Positions 9,517 to 19,814 of a DNA stretch of 64,000 bases are shown one piece after another. Within the stretch, counting starts at the first letter, position 1. Each line of letters opens with the position of its first letter. The DNA is from Paludisphaera soli (lineage in GTDB: Bacteria > Planctomycetota > Planctomycetia > Isosphaerales > Isosphaeraceae): positions 1 to 64,000 of the forward strand of contig NZ_JAALJI010000016.1 in NCBI RefSeq assembly GCF_011064595.1. Reading direction: 5' to 3'. The notes under the pieces are model-generated. The model was not told where the DNA came from. It saw only the letters and a program-made list of their open reading frames with translations, and did not search any database. The translations under genes and the position numbers were made by a program.

Positions 9517-12339
9517 ATGATCGCCCGTCGCCTCGAAGCCCTGCTTCGCAGCCGCCGCCAGCGGCCCCGCCGTCCTTCCCGACGTCCCGCGATCGAGCTG
9601 CTGGACGACCGGATCGCGCCCGCCGTCTCCGCCGTCTTCAGCCCCGCGGCCGGGGCCCTCAGCATCTTCGGCGACTCGCTCTCCAACAACATCACCGTCA
9701 GCCGCAACGCCGCCGGCGGGATCCTGGTCAACGGCGGGGCCGTCGCCGTCGTGGGGGGGACGCCGACCGTCGCCAACACCGCCTCGATCGCCGTCTTCGG
9801 CCTGGGCGGGAACGACGTCATCACGCTCAACGAGGCCAACGGCGCGCTGCCGAAGGCCAACCTCTTCGGCGGCGCCGGCAACGACACGCTCACCGGCGGC
9901 TCGGGCGCCGACATGCTCTTCGGCCAGGCGGGCAACGACACCCTGCTGGGCAAGGGGGGGGCCGACTTCCTCTTCGGGGGTTCGGAGAACGACACGCTCA
10001 CCGGCGGCGACGCCGACGACCAGGTCTTCGGCGAGTCGGGCGACGACCGCATGATCTGGAACCCGGGCGACGACACCGACCTGAACGAAGGCGGGGCCGG
10101 GATCGACACGGTCGAGGTCAACGGAGGCAACGGCGCCGAGACGTTCACCGTCACCGCCAACGGCGCCCGAGTGCGGTTCGACCGCCTCAACCCGGCGCCG
10201 TTCTCGATCGACGTCGGCACGTCCGAGAACCTCGTGGTCAACGCCAACGGCGGCGACGACGCGTTCTCGGCGACCGGAAACCTCGCGGCCCTCATCAAGA
10301 TCACCGTCGACGGCGGGACCGGGAACGACACCCTCCTCGGCAGCAACGGGGTCGACCTCCTCCTGGGCGGCGACGGAAACGACTTCATCGACGGCCAGCA
10401 GGGGAATGACGTGGCGCTCCTCGGCGCCGGCGACGACGTCTTCCAGTGGGACCCCGGCGACGGCAGCGACGTGGTCGAGGGCCAGGCCGGCACGGATACG
10501 ATGCTCTTCAACGGTAGCGCGGGGAACGAGATCTTCGACGTCGCGGCCGTCGGCGGCCGCGTGCGGTTCACGCGCAACCTCGGCAACATCGTCATGGATC
10601 TGAACGATGTCGAGGCGATCGACCTGAACACGCTCGGCGGGACCGACGCCGTCACCGTCAACGACCTGAGCGGGACGGACCTGATCCGCGTGGACGTCGA
10701 CCTGGCCGGCACGATCGGCGGCACGGCGGGCGACGCCCAGGCTGACACCGTGATCGTCAACGGCACGAACGGGAACAATGTCGTCGACGTGTTCGGCGCC
10801 GGGACCTCCCTGGCCGTCATCGGCCTGCCCGTCCTGGTGAACGTGGCCAACTCGGAAGGGGCCAACGATGCGCTCGTGGTCAACGGCCTGGGCGGCAACG
10901 ACGGGCTGACGGCCTCCACGCTGGTCGCGGGGATCGTCAAGCTGACGCTCGACGGCGGCACCGGGAACGACACGATCCTGGGCAGCCGCGGCGCCGACGT
11001 CCTGCTCGGCGGGAACGACGCCGACTTCGTCGACGGCAACCAGGGCGACGACGTGGCGTTCCTCGGCGCCGGAACCGACGTCTTCCAGTGGGACCCCGGC
11101 GACGGCAGCGACGTGGTCGAGGGCCAGGGCGGCGCCGACCTCATGCTCTTCTTCGGCTCGAACGCGAGCGAGAACATCAACGTCCTCGCCAACGGCGGCC
11201 GGGTCCTGTTCCTCCGCGACGTGGCCAACATCACGATGGACCTCGACGACGTCGAGCGGATCGAGTTCCGGGCCCTGGGCGGCGCCGACAACGTCGTGAT
11301 CGGCGACCTCTCGGGCACCGACGCGACCCGGATCGACCTCGACCTCCGCGGCCCGGCCGGGGGCGGCGACGGCGCGGCCGACTCGATCACCGTCAACGGC
11401 ACCAACGGCGCCGACGTCTTCGGCGCGGCGGGCGACGCCGGCGGGGTCGCGGTGTTCGGCCTCCACACGGCCGTCAACATCTTCCACCAGGAGGCGGCGA
11501 ACGACCGGCTGACGCTCAACGCCCTCGGCGGCGACGACGTGGTCAACGCGACCTCCCTGGAGGCCGACGGCATCCGTCTCGCGATTAACGGCGGCCTCGG
11601 CGACGACCTCCTGATCGGGAGCGAGGGGGACGACCTCATCAACGGCGGCGACGGCGACGACACCGCCCTGATGGGCGCCGGCGACGACGTGTTCGTCTGG
11701 AACCCCGGCGACGACAACGACGTGATCGAGGGCCAGGACGGCTTCGACACGATGCTGTTCAACGGCGCCAACGCCGCCGAGCTGATCGACGTCTCCGCCA
11801 ACGGCGGCCGGGTCCTGTTCTTTCGCAACGTCGCGAGCGTCGTCATGGACCTGAACGACACCGAGGCGATCACCTTCAACGCCCTCGGCGGGGCCGACGT
11901 GATCACGGTCGGCGACCTCTCCGGGACCGACGTCACGGAGGTGAACCTCAACCTCGCGGCGGCCGGCGGGGCCGGCGACGCCCAGGCCGATACGGTGGTC
12001 GTCAACGGCACGAACGGCGACGACGTGATCCTCGCCGTCGGCGACGCCTCGGGGACCTCGGTCCTCGGCCTGGCGGCGGTTGTGAACATCATCGGCGCCG
12101 AGGCCGCCCTCGACACGCTCCGCATCAACGCCCTCGCGGGCGACGACGTGGTGGAGGCCAGCGGCCTGGCCGCGAACGCGATCAAGCTCGCGGCCGACGG
12201 CGGCGTCGGGGACGACGTCCTCGTCGGCGGCGACGGCAACGACGTGCTGACCGGCGGCGAGGATGACGACGTCCTCATCGGCGGCCTCGGCCTCGACGTC
12301 CTCGACGGCGGCCCCGGCGACGACATCGAGATCCAGTGA
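9517..12339 (+). CDS. Large RTX-like (hemolysin-type Ca-binding) repeat protein
   Basis: This 940-residue exported protein starts at 9517 with AGGAGA upstream. The basic N-terminus ends in [13 protein letters not shown] (about 26-38), a planctomycete LExR-like export motif rather than a classical signal peptide. Nonapeptide GGxGxDxLx repeats dominate, for example [20 protein letters not shown] near residue 120. Three long modules of about 205-214 residues each hold an RTX cluster, then a [13 protein letters not shown] segment and a beta-rich NGGRV(R/L)F stretch. Ca2+ binding and a parallel beta-roll fold are expected. It is probably cell-surface or matrix. No protease, lipase or adhesion domain is visible. 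It lies 150 bp downstream of the WD40 kinase. Confidence 0.85.
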   Translation: MIARRLEALLRSRRQRPRRPSRRPAIELLDDRIAPAVSAVFSPAAGALSIFGDSLSNNITVSRNAAGGILVNGGAVAVVGGTPTVANTASIAVFGLGGNDVITLNEANGALPKANLFGGAGNDTLTGGSGADMLFGQAGNDTLLGKGGADFLFGGSENDTLTGGDADDQVFGESGDDRMIWNPGDDTDLNEGGAGIDTVEVNGGNGAETFTVTANGARVRFDRLNPAPFSIDVGTSENLVVNANGGDDAFSATGNLAALIKITVDGGTGNDTLLGSNGVDLLLGGDGNDFIDGQQGNDVALLGAGDDVFQWDPGDGSDVVEGQAGTDTMLFNGSAGNEIFDVAAVGGRVRFTRNLGNIVMDLNDVEAIDLNTLGGTDAVTVNDLSGTDLIRVDVDLAGTIGGTAGDAQADTVIVNGTNGNNVVDVFGAGTSLAVIGLPVLVNVANSEGANDALVVNGLGGNDGLTASTLVAGIVKLTLDGGTGNDTILGSRGADVLLGGNDADFVDGNQGDDVAFLGAGTDVFQWDPGDGSDVVEGQGGADLMLFFGSNASENINVLANGGRVLFLRDVANITMDLDDVERIEFRALGGADNVVIGDLSGTDATRIDLDLRGPAGGGDGAADSITVNGTNGADVFGAAGDAGGVAVFGLHTAVNIFHQEAANDRLTLNALGGDDVVNATSLEADGIRLAINGGLGDDLLIGSEGDDLINGGDGDDTALMGAGDDVFVWNPGDDNDVIEGQDGFDTMLFNGANAAELIDVSANGGRVLFFRNVASVVMDLNDTEAITFNALGGADVITVGDLSGTDVTEVNLNLAAAGGAGDAQADTVVVNGTNGDDVILAVGDASGTSVLGLAAVVNIIGAEAALDTLRINALAGDDVVEASGLAANAIKLAADGGVGDDVLVGGDGNDVLTGGEDDDVLIGGLGLDVLDGGPGDDIEIQ

Positions 12340-12348
12340 CGCCGTCCC

Positions 12349-12375
12349 GAGGGGCCGTCGCCGGGGCGGCCCCTC
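12349..12375 (+). terminator. Hairpin terminator after the RTX-like gene
   Basis: GAGGGGCCG at 12349-12357 pairs with 12367-12375 (9 bp), ten bases after the stop codon. There is no T-tract. Confidence 0.5.
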
Positions 12376-12418
12376 CCCTCCCCCCTCGAAAACCCCGAGA
12401 AGACGATCGGAGTCAGGA

Positions 12419-13498
12419 ATGAACCCGACCCCCTGCACCGACGAGACGACGGCGACGGAGAAGTTCGGCCGGACGATGACCGAGGTTTTGAATCACGCGG
12501 CCCTGGCGCTGATGGTCTCGATCGGCCACCGCACGGGCCTGTTCGACGCGATGGCCGACCTGCCGGTGACGGGCGCGGAGGGGGTCGCGAAGGCGGCCGG
12601 GCTGAACGAGCGGTACGTCCGCGAGTGGCTGGGCGCGATGGTCGCCGGCGGCGTGGTCGAGCACGACCCGGCGTCCGGCCTCTACCGCCTCCCCGAGGAG
12701 CACGCGGCCTGGCTGACGCGGTCGACGATGTTGGCGAACATGGCGGGCTCGGCCCAGTGGATCGGCCTGCTGGGGAGCGTCGAGACGCTGGTCGTCGACG
12801 CGTTCCGCCACGGCGGCGGGGTCCCCTACTCCGCCTACCCCCGGTTCCACGAGGTGATGGCCGAGGAGAGCCAGGCGTCGGTGGTCGACGCCCTGATCGA
12901 GCACATCCTGCCCATGGCCCCCGGCCTGGCGGGGAGGCTGGAGGCGGGGGTCGACGTGCTCGACGTCGGCTGCGGCGCCGGCCGCGCCCTGATGCTGATG
13001 GCCGAGGTCTTCCCCGCGAGCCGGTTCGTCGGCGTCGACCTGTCCGAGGAGGCCGTCGCCCTGGCCCGCGCCGAGGCCGCCCGCCGCGAGCTGGCCAACG
13101 TCCGCTTCGAAGCCCGAGACGTGGCCCGACCGGACGAGCCGGAGGCCTACGACCTGGTCCTGGCGTTCGACGCGATCCACGACCAGGCCCGCCCGGCCGA
13201 CGTCCTCCGGGTCGTGTTCGAGTCCCTCCGCCCCGGCGGCCTGTTCCTGATGCAGGACATCTCCGGCGCCGGCTGCCACCTCCAGGACGCCGCCCACCCG
13301 TTCGGCCCGTTCCTCTACGCCGTCTCCTGCATGCACTGCATGTCCGTCTCGCTCGCCAACGGCGGCCCCGGCCTCGGCGCCATGTGGGGCCGCCCCCAGG
13401 CCGAATCCATGCTCCGCGCCGCCGGCTTCGACCGCGTCACCGTCCGCGAGTCCCCCCACGACCCGCTGAACTTCTACTACCTCGCCCCGAGGGACTGA
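12419..13498 (+). CDS. Class I SAM-dependent methyltransferase with N-terminal winged-helix domain
   Basis: The protein has 359 residues. The first 90 or so form a helical/winged-helix dimerisation region (TGLFDAMADLP, NERYVREWLGAMVAGGVVEH), as in small-molecule O/N-methyltransferases and Rv2258c-like proteins. The Rossmann domain begins with motif I VLDVGCGAGRAL (about residues 180-191). An acidic residue ending strand 2 (FVGVDLSEEAV) and a motif II-like DLVLAFDAIHD follow. A Cys/His-rich stretch (SCMHCMS) lies near residue 305. The substrate cannot be told. The ATG at 12419 is preceded by AGGA and fits the family start; the longer open frame is read-through of intergenic DNA. Confidence 0.87.
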   Translation: MNPTPCTDETTATEKFGRTMTEVLNHAALALMVSIGHRTGLFDAMADLPVTGAEGVAKAAGLNERYVREWLGAMVAGGVVEHDPASGLYRLPEEHAAWLTRSTMLANMAGSAQWIGLLGSVETLVVDAFRHGGGVPYSAYPRFHEVMAEESQASVVDALIEHILPMAPGLAGRLEAGVDVLDVGCGAGRALMLMAEVFPASRFVGVDLSEEAVALARAEAARRELANVRFEARDVARPDEPEAYDLVLAFDAIHDQARPADVLRVVFESLRPGGLFLMQDISGAGCHLQDAAHPFGPFLYAVSCMHCMSVSLANGGPGLGAMWGRPQAESMLRAAGFDRVTVRESPHDPLNFYYLAPRD

Positions 13499-13516
13499 CC
13501 CATCCTCGCCGCGCCC

Positions 13517-13540
13517 CGACCCGCCCGAAGGGCCGGGTCG
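13517..13540 (+). terminator. Short GC hairpin after the methyltransferase gene
   Basis: CGACCCG (13517-13523) pairs with CGGGTCG (13534-13540). An inner CCC/GGG pairing and one bulged base complete the stem. It lies 18 bases past the stop codon. Confidence 0.4.
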
Positions 13541-13612
13541 CGGGCGATTGAGCGATGTCGCCGGGTCCGGGCCCCCCGACCGATATGCCCCTTGATGTTC
13601 GCCCGCGGTCGA

Positions 13613-13638
13613 GTCTCAAAAACGCTCGTTTTTGAGAC
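13613..13638. repeat. Palindromic intergenic element, copy 1 (perfect)
   Basis: GTCTCAAAAACG (13613-13624) and its exact reverse complement (13627-13638) are separated by 2 bases. Three further copies occur between genes at 19380, 22477 and 23281, all with the same left arm. Confidence 0.85.
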
Positions 13639-13651
13639 ACCTGCCCGAAGC

Positions 13652-13686
13652 GAAACGACCCCGCTCGGTGAGAGCGGGGTCGTTTC
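13652..13686. terminator. Strong bidirectional terminator hairpin
   Basis: Perfect 15-bp arms (GAAACGACCCCGCTC at 13652-13666, partner 13672-13686) enclose a 5-base loop. It lies between the convergent methyltransferase gene and the HAF-repeat gene ending at 13762. Confidence 0.7.
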
Positions 13687-13761
13687 GATGGGCCGTCTTT
13701 AATGTTGCGCCCGGTGGTGAAGCAATCTTCAAGTCGGACGGCCTAGCTCGGACCATGGTCA

Positions 13762-14622
13762 TCACTTGGCGGCGTAAAACCCGTGCGTCTTGCCCGTCGC
13801 GTCGTCACGACGACCCACAATCTCGCCGGCGTCGGAGATGCCGTTGGCCGAGCTATAGGTCGCGTTGGGATAGTCGACCGTCGTGTAGGTGCCACCGCTC
13901 AGCAGGAACCCGTGATACACCCCGTTCGCCAGCTGGTAGTGCCCCACGACCTGGCCGCTCAGGTTGATCTTGTAGGCCCGCGTGTCGATCGCCTTCGGGA
14001 AGTCGATCGAGGTGAACCGACCCCCGCTCAGCAGGAACCCGTGGTACTTCCCGGCGGCATCCCGGTATTCGCCGACGACCTGGCCGTTGTTATTGATACC
14101 TGAGCACTGCGTGAAGCTCGCATTCGGGTAATCGATCGCCGTGAACTGCCCGCCGCTCAGCAGGAAGCCGTGGTTCCTGCCGGCGACATCGATGTAGCAA
14201 CCCACGACGGTCCCGGCGTTGTTAATGCCCCGGGCTACCGTCCAGGTTGCCCCGGGGGCGTCGACCGAGGTGAAGGTCGTCCCGTCGTACACGAAGCCGT
14301 GGGCCTCCGCGAAGTTCGGGTTGATGTCGTACCGGCCCACCCCGACCCCGAAGTCGTTGACCCCCCAGAAGCCCGTACCAACCGAGCCCGGGACATCGAC
14401 CTGCGTGAATGAGCCACCGCTGCGGAAGTAGCCGTGAGTCACGCCTGCGACATCGACGAAGTCCCCGACGATCATCCCCGCGTTGTTTACGTCGAAGCCT
14501 CGCGTGGACGTCGAGCCCGGGACATCGAAGCTGGTGAAGGTGTACCGGGGGGCCTTCTGGGCGAAGGCCGAGGCCGGAAGGGTGGCGGCGGCCAGGGCCA
14601 GCAGGAGGAGGCTTCGTCGCAT
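13762..14622 (-). CDS. Secreted HAF-family extracellular repeat protein
   Basis: This 286-residue protein has a signal peptide (MRRSLLLLALAAATLPASAF, cleavage near AFA-Q). It is followed by six or seven repeats of about 42 residues containing GINNAGQIVG / YRDAAGKYHGFLLSGG / FTSIDFP motifs. These are the probable extracellular repeats of the HAF type, expected to form a beta-propeller. There is no catalytic domain. The start at 14622 lies directly at the signal peptide with GAGGA upstream; the longer frame is spurious. The role is unknown, presumably at the cell surface. A 12-base word shared with the promoter region of the TPR kinase lies 138 bases upstream. Confidence 0.85.
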   Translation of the reverse strand: MRRSLLLLALAAATLPASAFAQKAPRYTFTSFDVPGSTSTRGFDVNNAGMIVGDFVDVAGVTHGYFRSGGSFTQVDVPGSVGTGFWGVNDFGVGVGRYDINPNFAEAHGFVYDGTTFTSVDAPGATWTVARGINNAGTVVGCYIDVAGRNHGFLLSGGQFTAIDYPNASFTQCSGINNNGQVVGEYRDAAGKYHGFLLSGGRFTSIDFPKAIDTRAYKINLSGQVVGHYQLANGVYHGFLLSGGTYTTVDYPNATYSSANGISDAGEIVGRRDDATGKTHGFYAAK

Positions 14623-15020
14623 GGGAGGGTTCCTCGTCGAAAGGGGGATTCGGGACACGCGCCGTCCGCTCCGGGCCGGCGGGAGGTGAGGTCTCGCGTC
14701 GAGCGGGTGAAGGTCATCGGCTCGCGCCCCGACCGGCCCATCCGTCGTCCTCCGTAGGTCAATGCGCAATCGGCGCGGGGACTCCCCGACGGCACGGGCG
14801 GATTTTCGGGGATTTCTCGGGCTCGGAGGTTAAGCCCCCCACAAGGCGGGGCCGAACGCGGCCCCATGGGCGGCGTAAACTCTATCAAACACCCCGGTTG
14901 GGCCGGAGGTGCGGGCCGGCCACATCGGGGCGGGGCCGTCTCCCGGGCGGCAGACACCCCGGGCGGTCGACGCGAGCACGGGTCCGGCCGCGGCGGAACC
15001 GTGACGATGGACGCCCCGGC
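14623..15020. other. Intergenic region with a shared 12-base motif
   Basis: The region separates two minus-strand genes and contains no credible reading frame. It carries CAATGCGCAATC at 14760-14771, identical to a word at 18593-18604 upstream of the TPR kinase gene. Confidence 0.5.
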
Positions 15021-18000
15021 TCACTCCGGGGGGCCGGTCGCGTCGGGGCCGGGCTCAGCTCTCGCCTGCTCGCGCCACTTCGCGGCCTCCTCCGGCCGGC
15101 CGGTCGCCTCGTAGAGCCGGACGAGGCGTTCGGCCGCCTCGGCCAGGGGCCGGCGCTCGAACGCCGTGATCCCGGCCTTCTTTCGCTCCAGGCCCTCGTA
15201 CCCCTGCAGCAGGAGCGGCTCGGCCTCCGCATGCTTGCCCTGATCGAGCAGGGCGCCCCCAAGCATCGACTGCGCGTCGGGCGTCTGCCATTCGAGCGCC
15301 GACGACTTCTGCAGGATCGCCAGGCCCTCGCGGAGCAGCGGCTCGGCCTCGGCGGCGTGGCCCAGCCGCGACAGGCGCCGGGCGATCCGGCTCAGGACCC
15401 CCGGCAGCATCCGGTCGCCCGCCGGCAGCCGGCGGCGAGCGACCGCGAGCATCTCCCGCGTGAGCTGCAAGGCGTCGTCGTCCCGGCGGGCCTCGATGTA
15501 GGCCTCGGCGAGCTGGTCCAGGCGGTCGAAGGTGAAGAGGTCATCCGGCGTCGACCTGGCCTTGGCCAGGCGCAGCGCCTCCTCGAAGAGGGGCAGCGCC
15601 TTGTCGAGCCTGCCGGATTTCTGGTAGTGCAATGCGACGCCGCTCATGAACCCGAGCGTCTTGGTGGCGTCCGGGCCCAACTTGTCCTTCGTCACCCGGA
15701 ACGCCTCCTCGACGAGCGGGTCGCCCCGGCCCGGCTCCCCGCTGAGTTGATACTCGCGGGCGAGGTCGGACATCGCGGAGAGCGTCTTATCGTGCTCCGG
15801 CCCGAGCTCGGCCCGCGCCCGCTCGAGCGCCTCCCGGCGCAGCGTCACGGCCCGCTCCGGCCTGCCGGCCTCCCGGTAGGCCGACGCGAGCTCGCTCGCG
15901 TAGGACCAATAGAGGCCCTGGCGGTCGCCGGGGTCCGTCGCCGTGTACGCCCCGAGCACGGCCTCCAGCATGGCGACGGCGTCGTCGGGCCGCCCGACCT
16001 CCCGATAGGCCGCCGCGAGGTCGACCATGATCTCGACCGCGCCGGCGTCTTCCGCGCCCTTCTCCGCCTTGTACTGCCGGAGGGCCTCCTCGAGCTGGGC
16101 GATCGCCCGGTCGACCTTCCCGGCATGCCGGTACGCTGACCCCAGTTGGTGCATGAGCGTCAGGGTCATGTGGTGCCTGTCGCCCCACTTGGCCCGCGCG
16201 ACGCCCAGCGCCTCCTCCTTCATCCGCAACCCCTCCTCGACCTTGCCGGCCTCGAAGTACGCCGAGGCGAGGTTGCTCATGCTGCCGAGGGTGGCCGGGT
16301 GCTCGGCACCCAGCGTGGCCTTGCGCCCCCGGTAGACCTCCTCGTACATGCGCAGGCCCTGGTCCGGCCGGCCGGACCAGGTGTGGGCGGTGGCCAGGTC
16401 GTTCATGCAGCCGAGGGTGCGCGGGTGCCGCGGCCCCGAGGCGGCCGTGTGCCGCCTCAGCTCCTCCTCGAACAGCCGCACCGCCCGGTCGATGGTGCTG
16501 CTATTCATCAGCGACCAGGCGAGGTGGTGCATCGCGGCGAGCGTGTCGGGGTGGCCGGGCCCGAGCGCGGCCTCCCGGAGCCGGATCGTCTCCTCAAAGA
16601 GTGCTACGGCCTGCGAGAGCTTGCGGGCACTGCGGTACGCGGTGGCGAGGCCGTACATGGTGTCCAGCGTGTCGCGATGCCCCCGCCCGAGGGCGGCCGT
16701 CCGCAGCCGCAGCGTCTCCTCGAACAGGGCGATGCTGCGGTCGATCTGTACGGTGTAGTGATAGGCCCAGGCGAGGTTGTCCATGTAGGCGAGCGTGGCC
16801 GGGTGCTCACGCCCCAGCGCGGTCCTCGCCTGCGTGACCGTCCCCTCGAACCAGGGGACCGCCGCGCGGAGCTTGCCCGTGTGCGAATACGCCCGGAACA
16901 GGCCCGCCACGCACGCGATCGCATCGGGATCCCCAGGCCCCGCCTCGGCGAGGAACGTGGCGTGCGCCTTGGTGAACAGGTCGCCGGCCTTGTCCTTGTA
17001 GCCCAGGCCGAGCTGCGAGTTGCCCAGCGTGAGCTGCAGCTTCGCCACGGCCAGGGGGTCGCCCACGGCCGCGCCCTGCAGGTCCCGCGTGGCCCGGTCC
17101 AGCCGCTCCCCCAGCAGCGCGCGCAGCGGCTTGCCCTCCTTCTCCTCGGACTCGGGGTCCAGGTCCTTGAAGATCGAGGCCAGGATGCCGTTGGCGCTCT
17201 CGAGCTGCGCCAGCCTCCGATTCGCCGTCTGGTTGGCCCGCCGCTCGGCCGTCGCGGCGGTCGTCGCCCGCACCGCCTGCCAGGCGCTGACGGCCGTCCC
17301 CGCCACCAGCAGGGCCAGGAAGGACGCCGTCGCGGCGAGCAGGCGGCGGTGCTTGCGGGCGGATTTCTTCAGACGGTATCCCGCCGACGGCGGGCAGGCC
17401 TCGACCGGCCGGTCGGCCAGGTAGTTCAGCACGTCGGCGGCGAAGTCCCCCGCCGTCTCGTAGCGCCGGCGACGGTCCTTATCCAGGGCCTTCATCGCGA
17501 TCCAGTCCAGCTCGCCCCGCACCGAGCGGTTCAGTCGCCGGGGGTCCGAGCCCCGCATCGCCGAGACCGTCGTGAGCGTCTGGCCGAGGGCGCTCAGGCG
17601 CGTGCTCGGCCGCGGCGGGTCCTCCTCGCGGATGATCCGACGCATCTCGTCGAACGCCGCCTTGCGGAGCGTCTCGGAGTCGAAGGGCGTCGTGCCGGTC
17701 AGCAGTTCGTAGAGCAGGACGCCCAGGCTGTAGATGTCCGAGCGGGTGTCGACGTCCAGCCCGCTCATCTCGGCCTGCTCGGGGCTCATGTACAGCGGCG
17801 TGCCCACCAGCTGCGCAAACCCGGTGAAAAGGGTCTTCTCCGTGAGGCTCTGGCCGGTCGCCTTGGCGATGCCGAAGTCGATGACCTTCGGGACCGGTAC
17901 GCCGTCGTGCATCGTGACCAGGATGTTCGACGGCTTGAGGTCGCGGTGGATGACGCCCTTCTGGTGGGCGTGCTGCACGGCCCGGCACACCAGCACGAAC

Positions 18001-18551
18001 AGCTCCAGCCGCGCGGCGACGGGCAACTGCTCGCGGTCGCAGTACTCGGTGATCGAAACGCCCCGGACCAGCTCCATCACGAAGTAGGGGCGGCCCGAGC
18101 CGGTGGCCCCGGCGTCGAGGACCCGGGCGATGTTGGGGTGGTCCATCAACGCCAGCGCCTGGCGCTCGGACTCGAACCGGGCCACGACCTGCTTCGAGTC
18201 CATGCCGGGCTTGATGACCTTCAGGGCCACCTTGCGGCGCACGGGCTCCGTCTGCTCGGCCATGTAGACCGAGCCCATGCCGCCCTCGCCGATGGGCTCC
18301 AGCAGCTTGTAGGGGCCGACCATCACGCCGGGCCGCTCGGCCTCGGCGGGCATGTCCACGGTCACGTCGCAGGCCGGCGCGACGAGGAAGTCCGCCTCCT
18401 GCTCGCCGACGCGGACCAGCCGCTCCACCCGGCGGGCCAGCGCGGCGTCGCCCCCGCAGACCTGCGCGAGATAGGCCGCCCGGGCCTCGCGGTCCGCGAT
18501 CTTTCGAGCGACGTCGAAGATCGCCTCCTCGTCGAGCTGCACCGTATTCAT
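15021..18551 (-). CDS. Membrane Ser/Thr protein kinase with TPR repeats
   Basis: This 1,176-residue protein has a kinase domain at about residues 80-385. Its motifs are P-loop GEGGMGSVY (88-96), Lys111 in VALK, HRD at 202-204 and DFG at 225-227, all intact. One membrane segment lies at about 403-424. The C-terminal 700 residues are kinesin-light-chain-like TPRs of 42-residue period (for example [20 protein letters not shown]), suited to protein docking. The sequence is of the large planctomycete TPR-kinase type. The ECF sigma gene ends 97 bp upstream on the same strand, making a sigma/kinase pair. A TATAAA and a CAATGCGCAATC word lie in the gap. The ATG at 18551 is the only start fitting the N-terminus. 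Confidence 0.93.
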   Translation of the reverse strand: MNTVQLDEEAIFDVARKIADREARAAYLAQVCGGDAALARRVERLVRVGEQEADFLVAPACDVTVDMPAEAERPGVMVGPYKLLEPIGEGGMGSVYMAEQTEPVRRKVALKVIKPGMDSKQVVARFESERQALALMDHPNIARVLDAGATGSGRPYFVMELVRGVSITEYCDREQLPVAARLELFVLVCRAVQHAHQKGVIHRDLKPSNILVTMHDGVPVPKVIDFGIAKATGQSLTEKTLFTGFAQLVGTPLYMSPEQAEMSGLDVDTRSDIYSLGVLLYELLTGTTPFDSETLRKAAFDEMRRIIREEDPPRPSTRLSALGQTLTTVSAMRGSDPRRLNRSVRGELDWIAMKALDKDRRRRYETAGDFAADVLNYLADRPVEACPPSAGYRLKKSARKHRRLLAATASFLALLVAGTAVSAWQAVRATTAATAERRANQTANRRLAQLESANGILASIFKDLDPESEEKEGKPLRALLGERLDRATRDLQGAAVGDPLAVAKLQLTLGNSQLGLGYKDKAGDLFTKAHATFLAEAGPGDPDAIACVAGLFRAYSHTGKLRAAVPWFEGTVTQARTALGREHPATLAYMDNLAWAYHYTVQIDRSIALFEETLRLRTAALGRGHRDTLDTMYGLATAYRSARKLSQAVALFEETIRLREAALGPGHPDTLAAMHHLAWSLMNSSTIDRAVRLFEEELRRHTAASGPRHPRTLGCMNDLATAHTWSGRPDQGLRMYEEVYRGRKATLGAEHPATLGSMSNLASAYFEAGKVEEGLRMKEEALGVARAKWGDRHHMTLTLMHQLGSAYRHAGKVDRAIAQLEEALRQYKAEKGAEDAGAVEIMVDLAAAYREVGRPDDAVAMLEAVLGAYTATDPGDRQGLYWSYASELASAYREAGRPERAVTLRREALERARAELGPEHDKTLSAMSDLAREYQLSGEPGRGDPLVEEAFRVTKDKLGPDATKTLGFMSGVALHYQKSGRLDKALPLFEEALRLAKARSTPDDLFTFDRLDQLAEAYIEARRDDDALQLTREMLAVARRRLPAGDRMLPGVLSRIARRLSRLGHAAEAEPLLREGLAILQKSSALEWQTPDAQSMLGGALLDQGKHAEAEPLLLQGYEGLERKKAGITAFERRPLAEAAERLVRLYEATGRPEEAAKWREQARAEPGPDATGPPE

Positions 18552-18584
18552 CGACCGCCTCCCGGCTGGCTCGCACGTCGCCCT

Positions 18585-18604
18585 TTATAGTCCAATGCGC
18601 AATC
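18585..18604 (-). promoter_or_regulatory. Candidate regulatory motif upstream of TPR kinase
   Basis: On the minus strand GATTGCGCATTG is followed closely by TATAAA, about 40 bases before the kinase ATG. The 12-base word is identical to one upstream of the HAF-repeat gene (14760-14771) and contains a TTGCGCA-type half-palindrome. It could be an ECF-sigma or repressor site; there is no experimental basis. Confidence 0.3.
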
Positions 18605-18648
18605 CGGGTGCGGTTCACCCGATCCGGCCGGCGAGAATCTCGGGGGAA

Positions 18649-19224
18649 TCAGCCGTCAGGCCCGTCGGGCTCGTCGCCGAGCATGGCGACCCGCAGCCAG
18701 CTCCGGGCGTAAGCCCACTCGCTGTCGGCGGTTGAGGTGGCGATGCCGAGCGCCTTGGCGGCCTGCTCGATCGTCAGGCCGGCGAAGAAGCGGAGCTTGA
18801 TCAGCTCGGCCTTCCGCCTGTCCTTGGCCTCTAGCTCGGCGAGGGCCTCGTCCAGCGCCAGCAGGTCGAGGTCGGGGCCCGCCATCGCCGGCTCGGCGTC
18901 GGCCAGGTCGACCCGCTCGCGGCCCCCGCCGGCCTTGAGCGCGGCCTTGCGGCGGGCGTTCTCGACGAGGATGCGCCGCATCGCCTCGGCGGCGGCGGCG
19001 AAGAAGTGGCCGCGCGAATCCCAGCCGGGGTCGTCGGCGCCGACGAGCCGCAGGTAGGCGTCGTGCACGAGGGCCGTGGCCTGGAGCGTCTGACCCGGCT
19101 TCTCGTGGGCCAGCCGCCGGGCCGCCAGCTTGCGGAGCTCGTCATAGACCAGCGGCAGGAGCCGGTCGGCGGCTTGCGGCTCGCCGTGCTCGATGGCCGA
19201 GAGGATGCGGGTGACGTCGTTCAT
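18649..19224 (-). CDS. ECF-type RNA polymerase sigma factor (TIGR02999-like)
   Basis: The 191-residue sigma factor has region 2 at about residues 15-85 (PLVYDELRKLAARRLAHEKP, then ALVHDAYLRLVG and HFFAAAAEAMRRILVENARR). Region 4 is at about 125-180 (RKAELIKLRFFAGLTIEQAA, then ALGIATSTADSEWAYARSWL). The HFFAAAAEAMRRILVENARR signature is typical of the Sig-70_X6 / TIGR02999 group common in planctomycetes. The start at 19224 fits the family N-terminus (MNDVTRILSAIEHG); 20 codons upstream are open but unlikely. The TPR kinase gene follows 97 bp downstream on the same strand, so phosphorylation-controlled activity is a reasonable inference. Confidence 0.92.
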   Translation of the reverse strand: MNDVTRILSAIEHGEPQAADRLLPLVYDELRKLAARRLAHEKPGQTLQATALVHDAYLRLVGADDPGWDSRGHFFAAAAEAMRRILVENARRKAALKAGGGRERVDLADAEPAMAGPDLDLLALDEALAELEAKDRRKAELIKLRFFAGLTIEQAAKALGIATSTADSEWAYARSWLRVAMLGDEPDGPDG

Positions 19225-19379
19225 CGGTTCCGGCGGCACGGCAAAGGACGACGCGGAGGGCAGCCCCGAACCCCCGGGGCCCACCCACCCATATTAGCCC
19301 CCATTCATGAGAGGGAATACGCCGTCCGCCCGGGGTCGCGACATTAGTCCGCGGTCGCCCCCGGCCGAGCAATGCGTCC

Positions 19380-19405
19380 GTCTCAAAAACGCCCGTTTCT
19401 GGGAC
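19380..19405. repeat. Palindromic intergenic element, copy 2
   Basis: The left arm GTCTCAAAAACG is identical to copy 1. The right arm (CGTTTCTGGGAC) has two mismatches to a perfect palindrome. Confidence 0.75.
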
Positions 19406-19671
19406 TTGATTGGACGACCAGGCTGAAGGCCGCGAACTCTGTCTCGAAATTCGTCCCGAATTCAAGATCCCGAAACTGGACGACCGTATCGGGTTTCGGG
19501 ACGCTCGTTCGCCGGAGATAATTCGCGTTCGCCTCTCTCGGCCACTGGGGAAGGGTCGTGGAAAGCCCTTTATGGATCCGTCGGCCCGAGACGTCGAATC
19601 CCGGCCCAGCCACTCGACAGGGGGGATTGGTGACCAGCGAACTCGGACCGACGAACCCGGGGGCTGATCCA

Positions 19672-19710
19672 TGAACATCCACAATCCCGAGTGAACATCC
19701 ACAATCCCGA
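19672..19710. repeat. 19-bp tandem direct repeat upstream of the histidine kinase
   Basis: TGAACATCCACAATCCCGA occurs at 19672-19690 and again at 19692-19710, separated by one base (period 20). It lies about 105 bases before the kinase start and could be a regulator site or replication slippage. Confidence 0.7.
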
Positions 19711-19814
19711 AGCCTGTCTTCGGGAAAGGTTTGGCACCGCCTATAATGACCCGCGGACGACGACCATGACGAGGCGACTTCGCATGTGGAACAACTGATG
19801 CGAGAACCACGCTC

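Larger units (their letters stand above)
19225..19814. other. 590-bp intergenic region with repeats
   Basis: The region separates the divergent sigma-factor and histidine-kinase genes. It contains a degenerate copy of the palindromic element (19380-19405), a 14-base word at 19511-19524 that recurs at 22218-22231, a 19-bp tandem duplication (19672-19710) and a TATAAT box near 19742. No gene is credible. Confidence 0.6.

Noticed and set aside
9262-12438. Two long open frames antisense to the RTX-like gene
   Set aside because: They are shadows of a highly repetitive GC-rich gene; no ribosome-binding site and no protein-like motifs.
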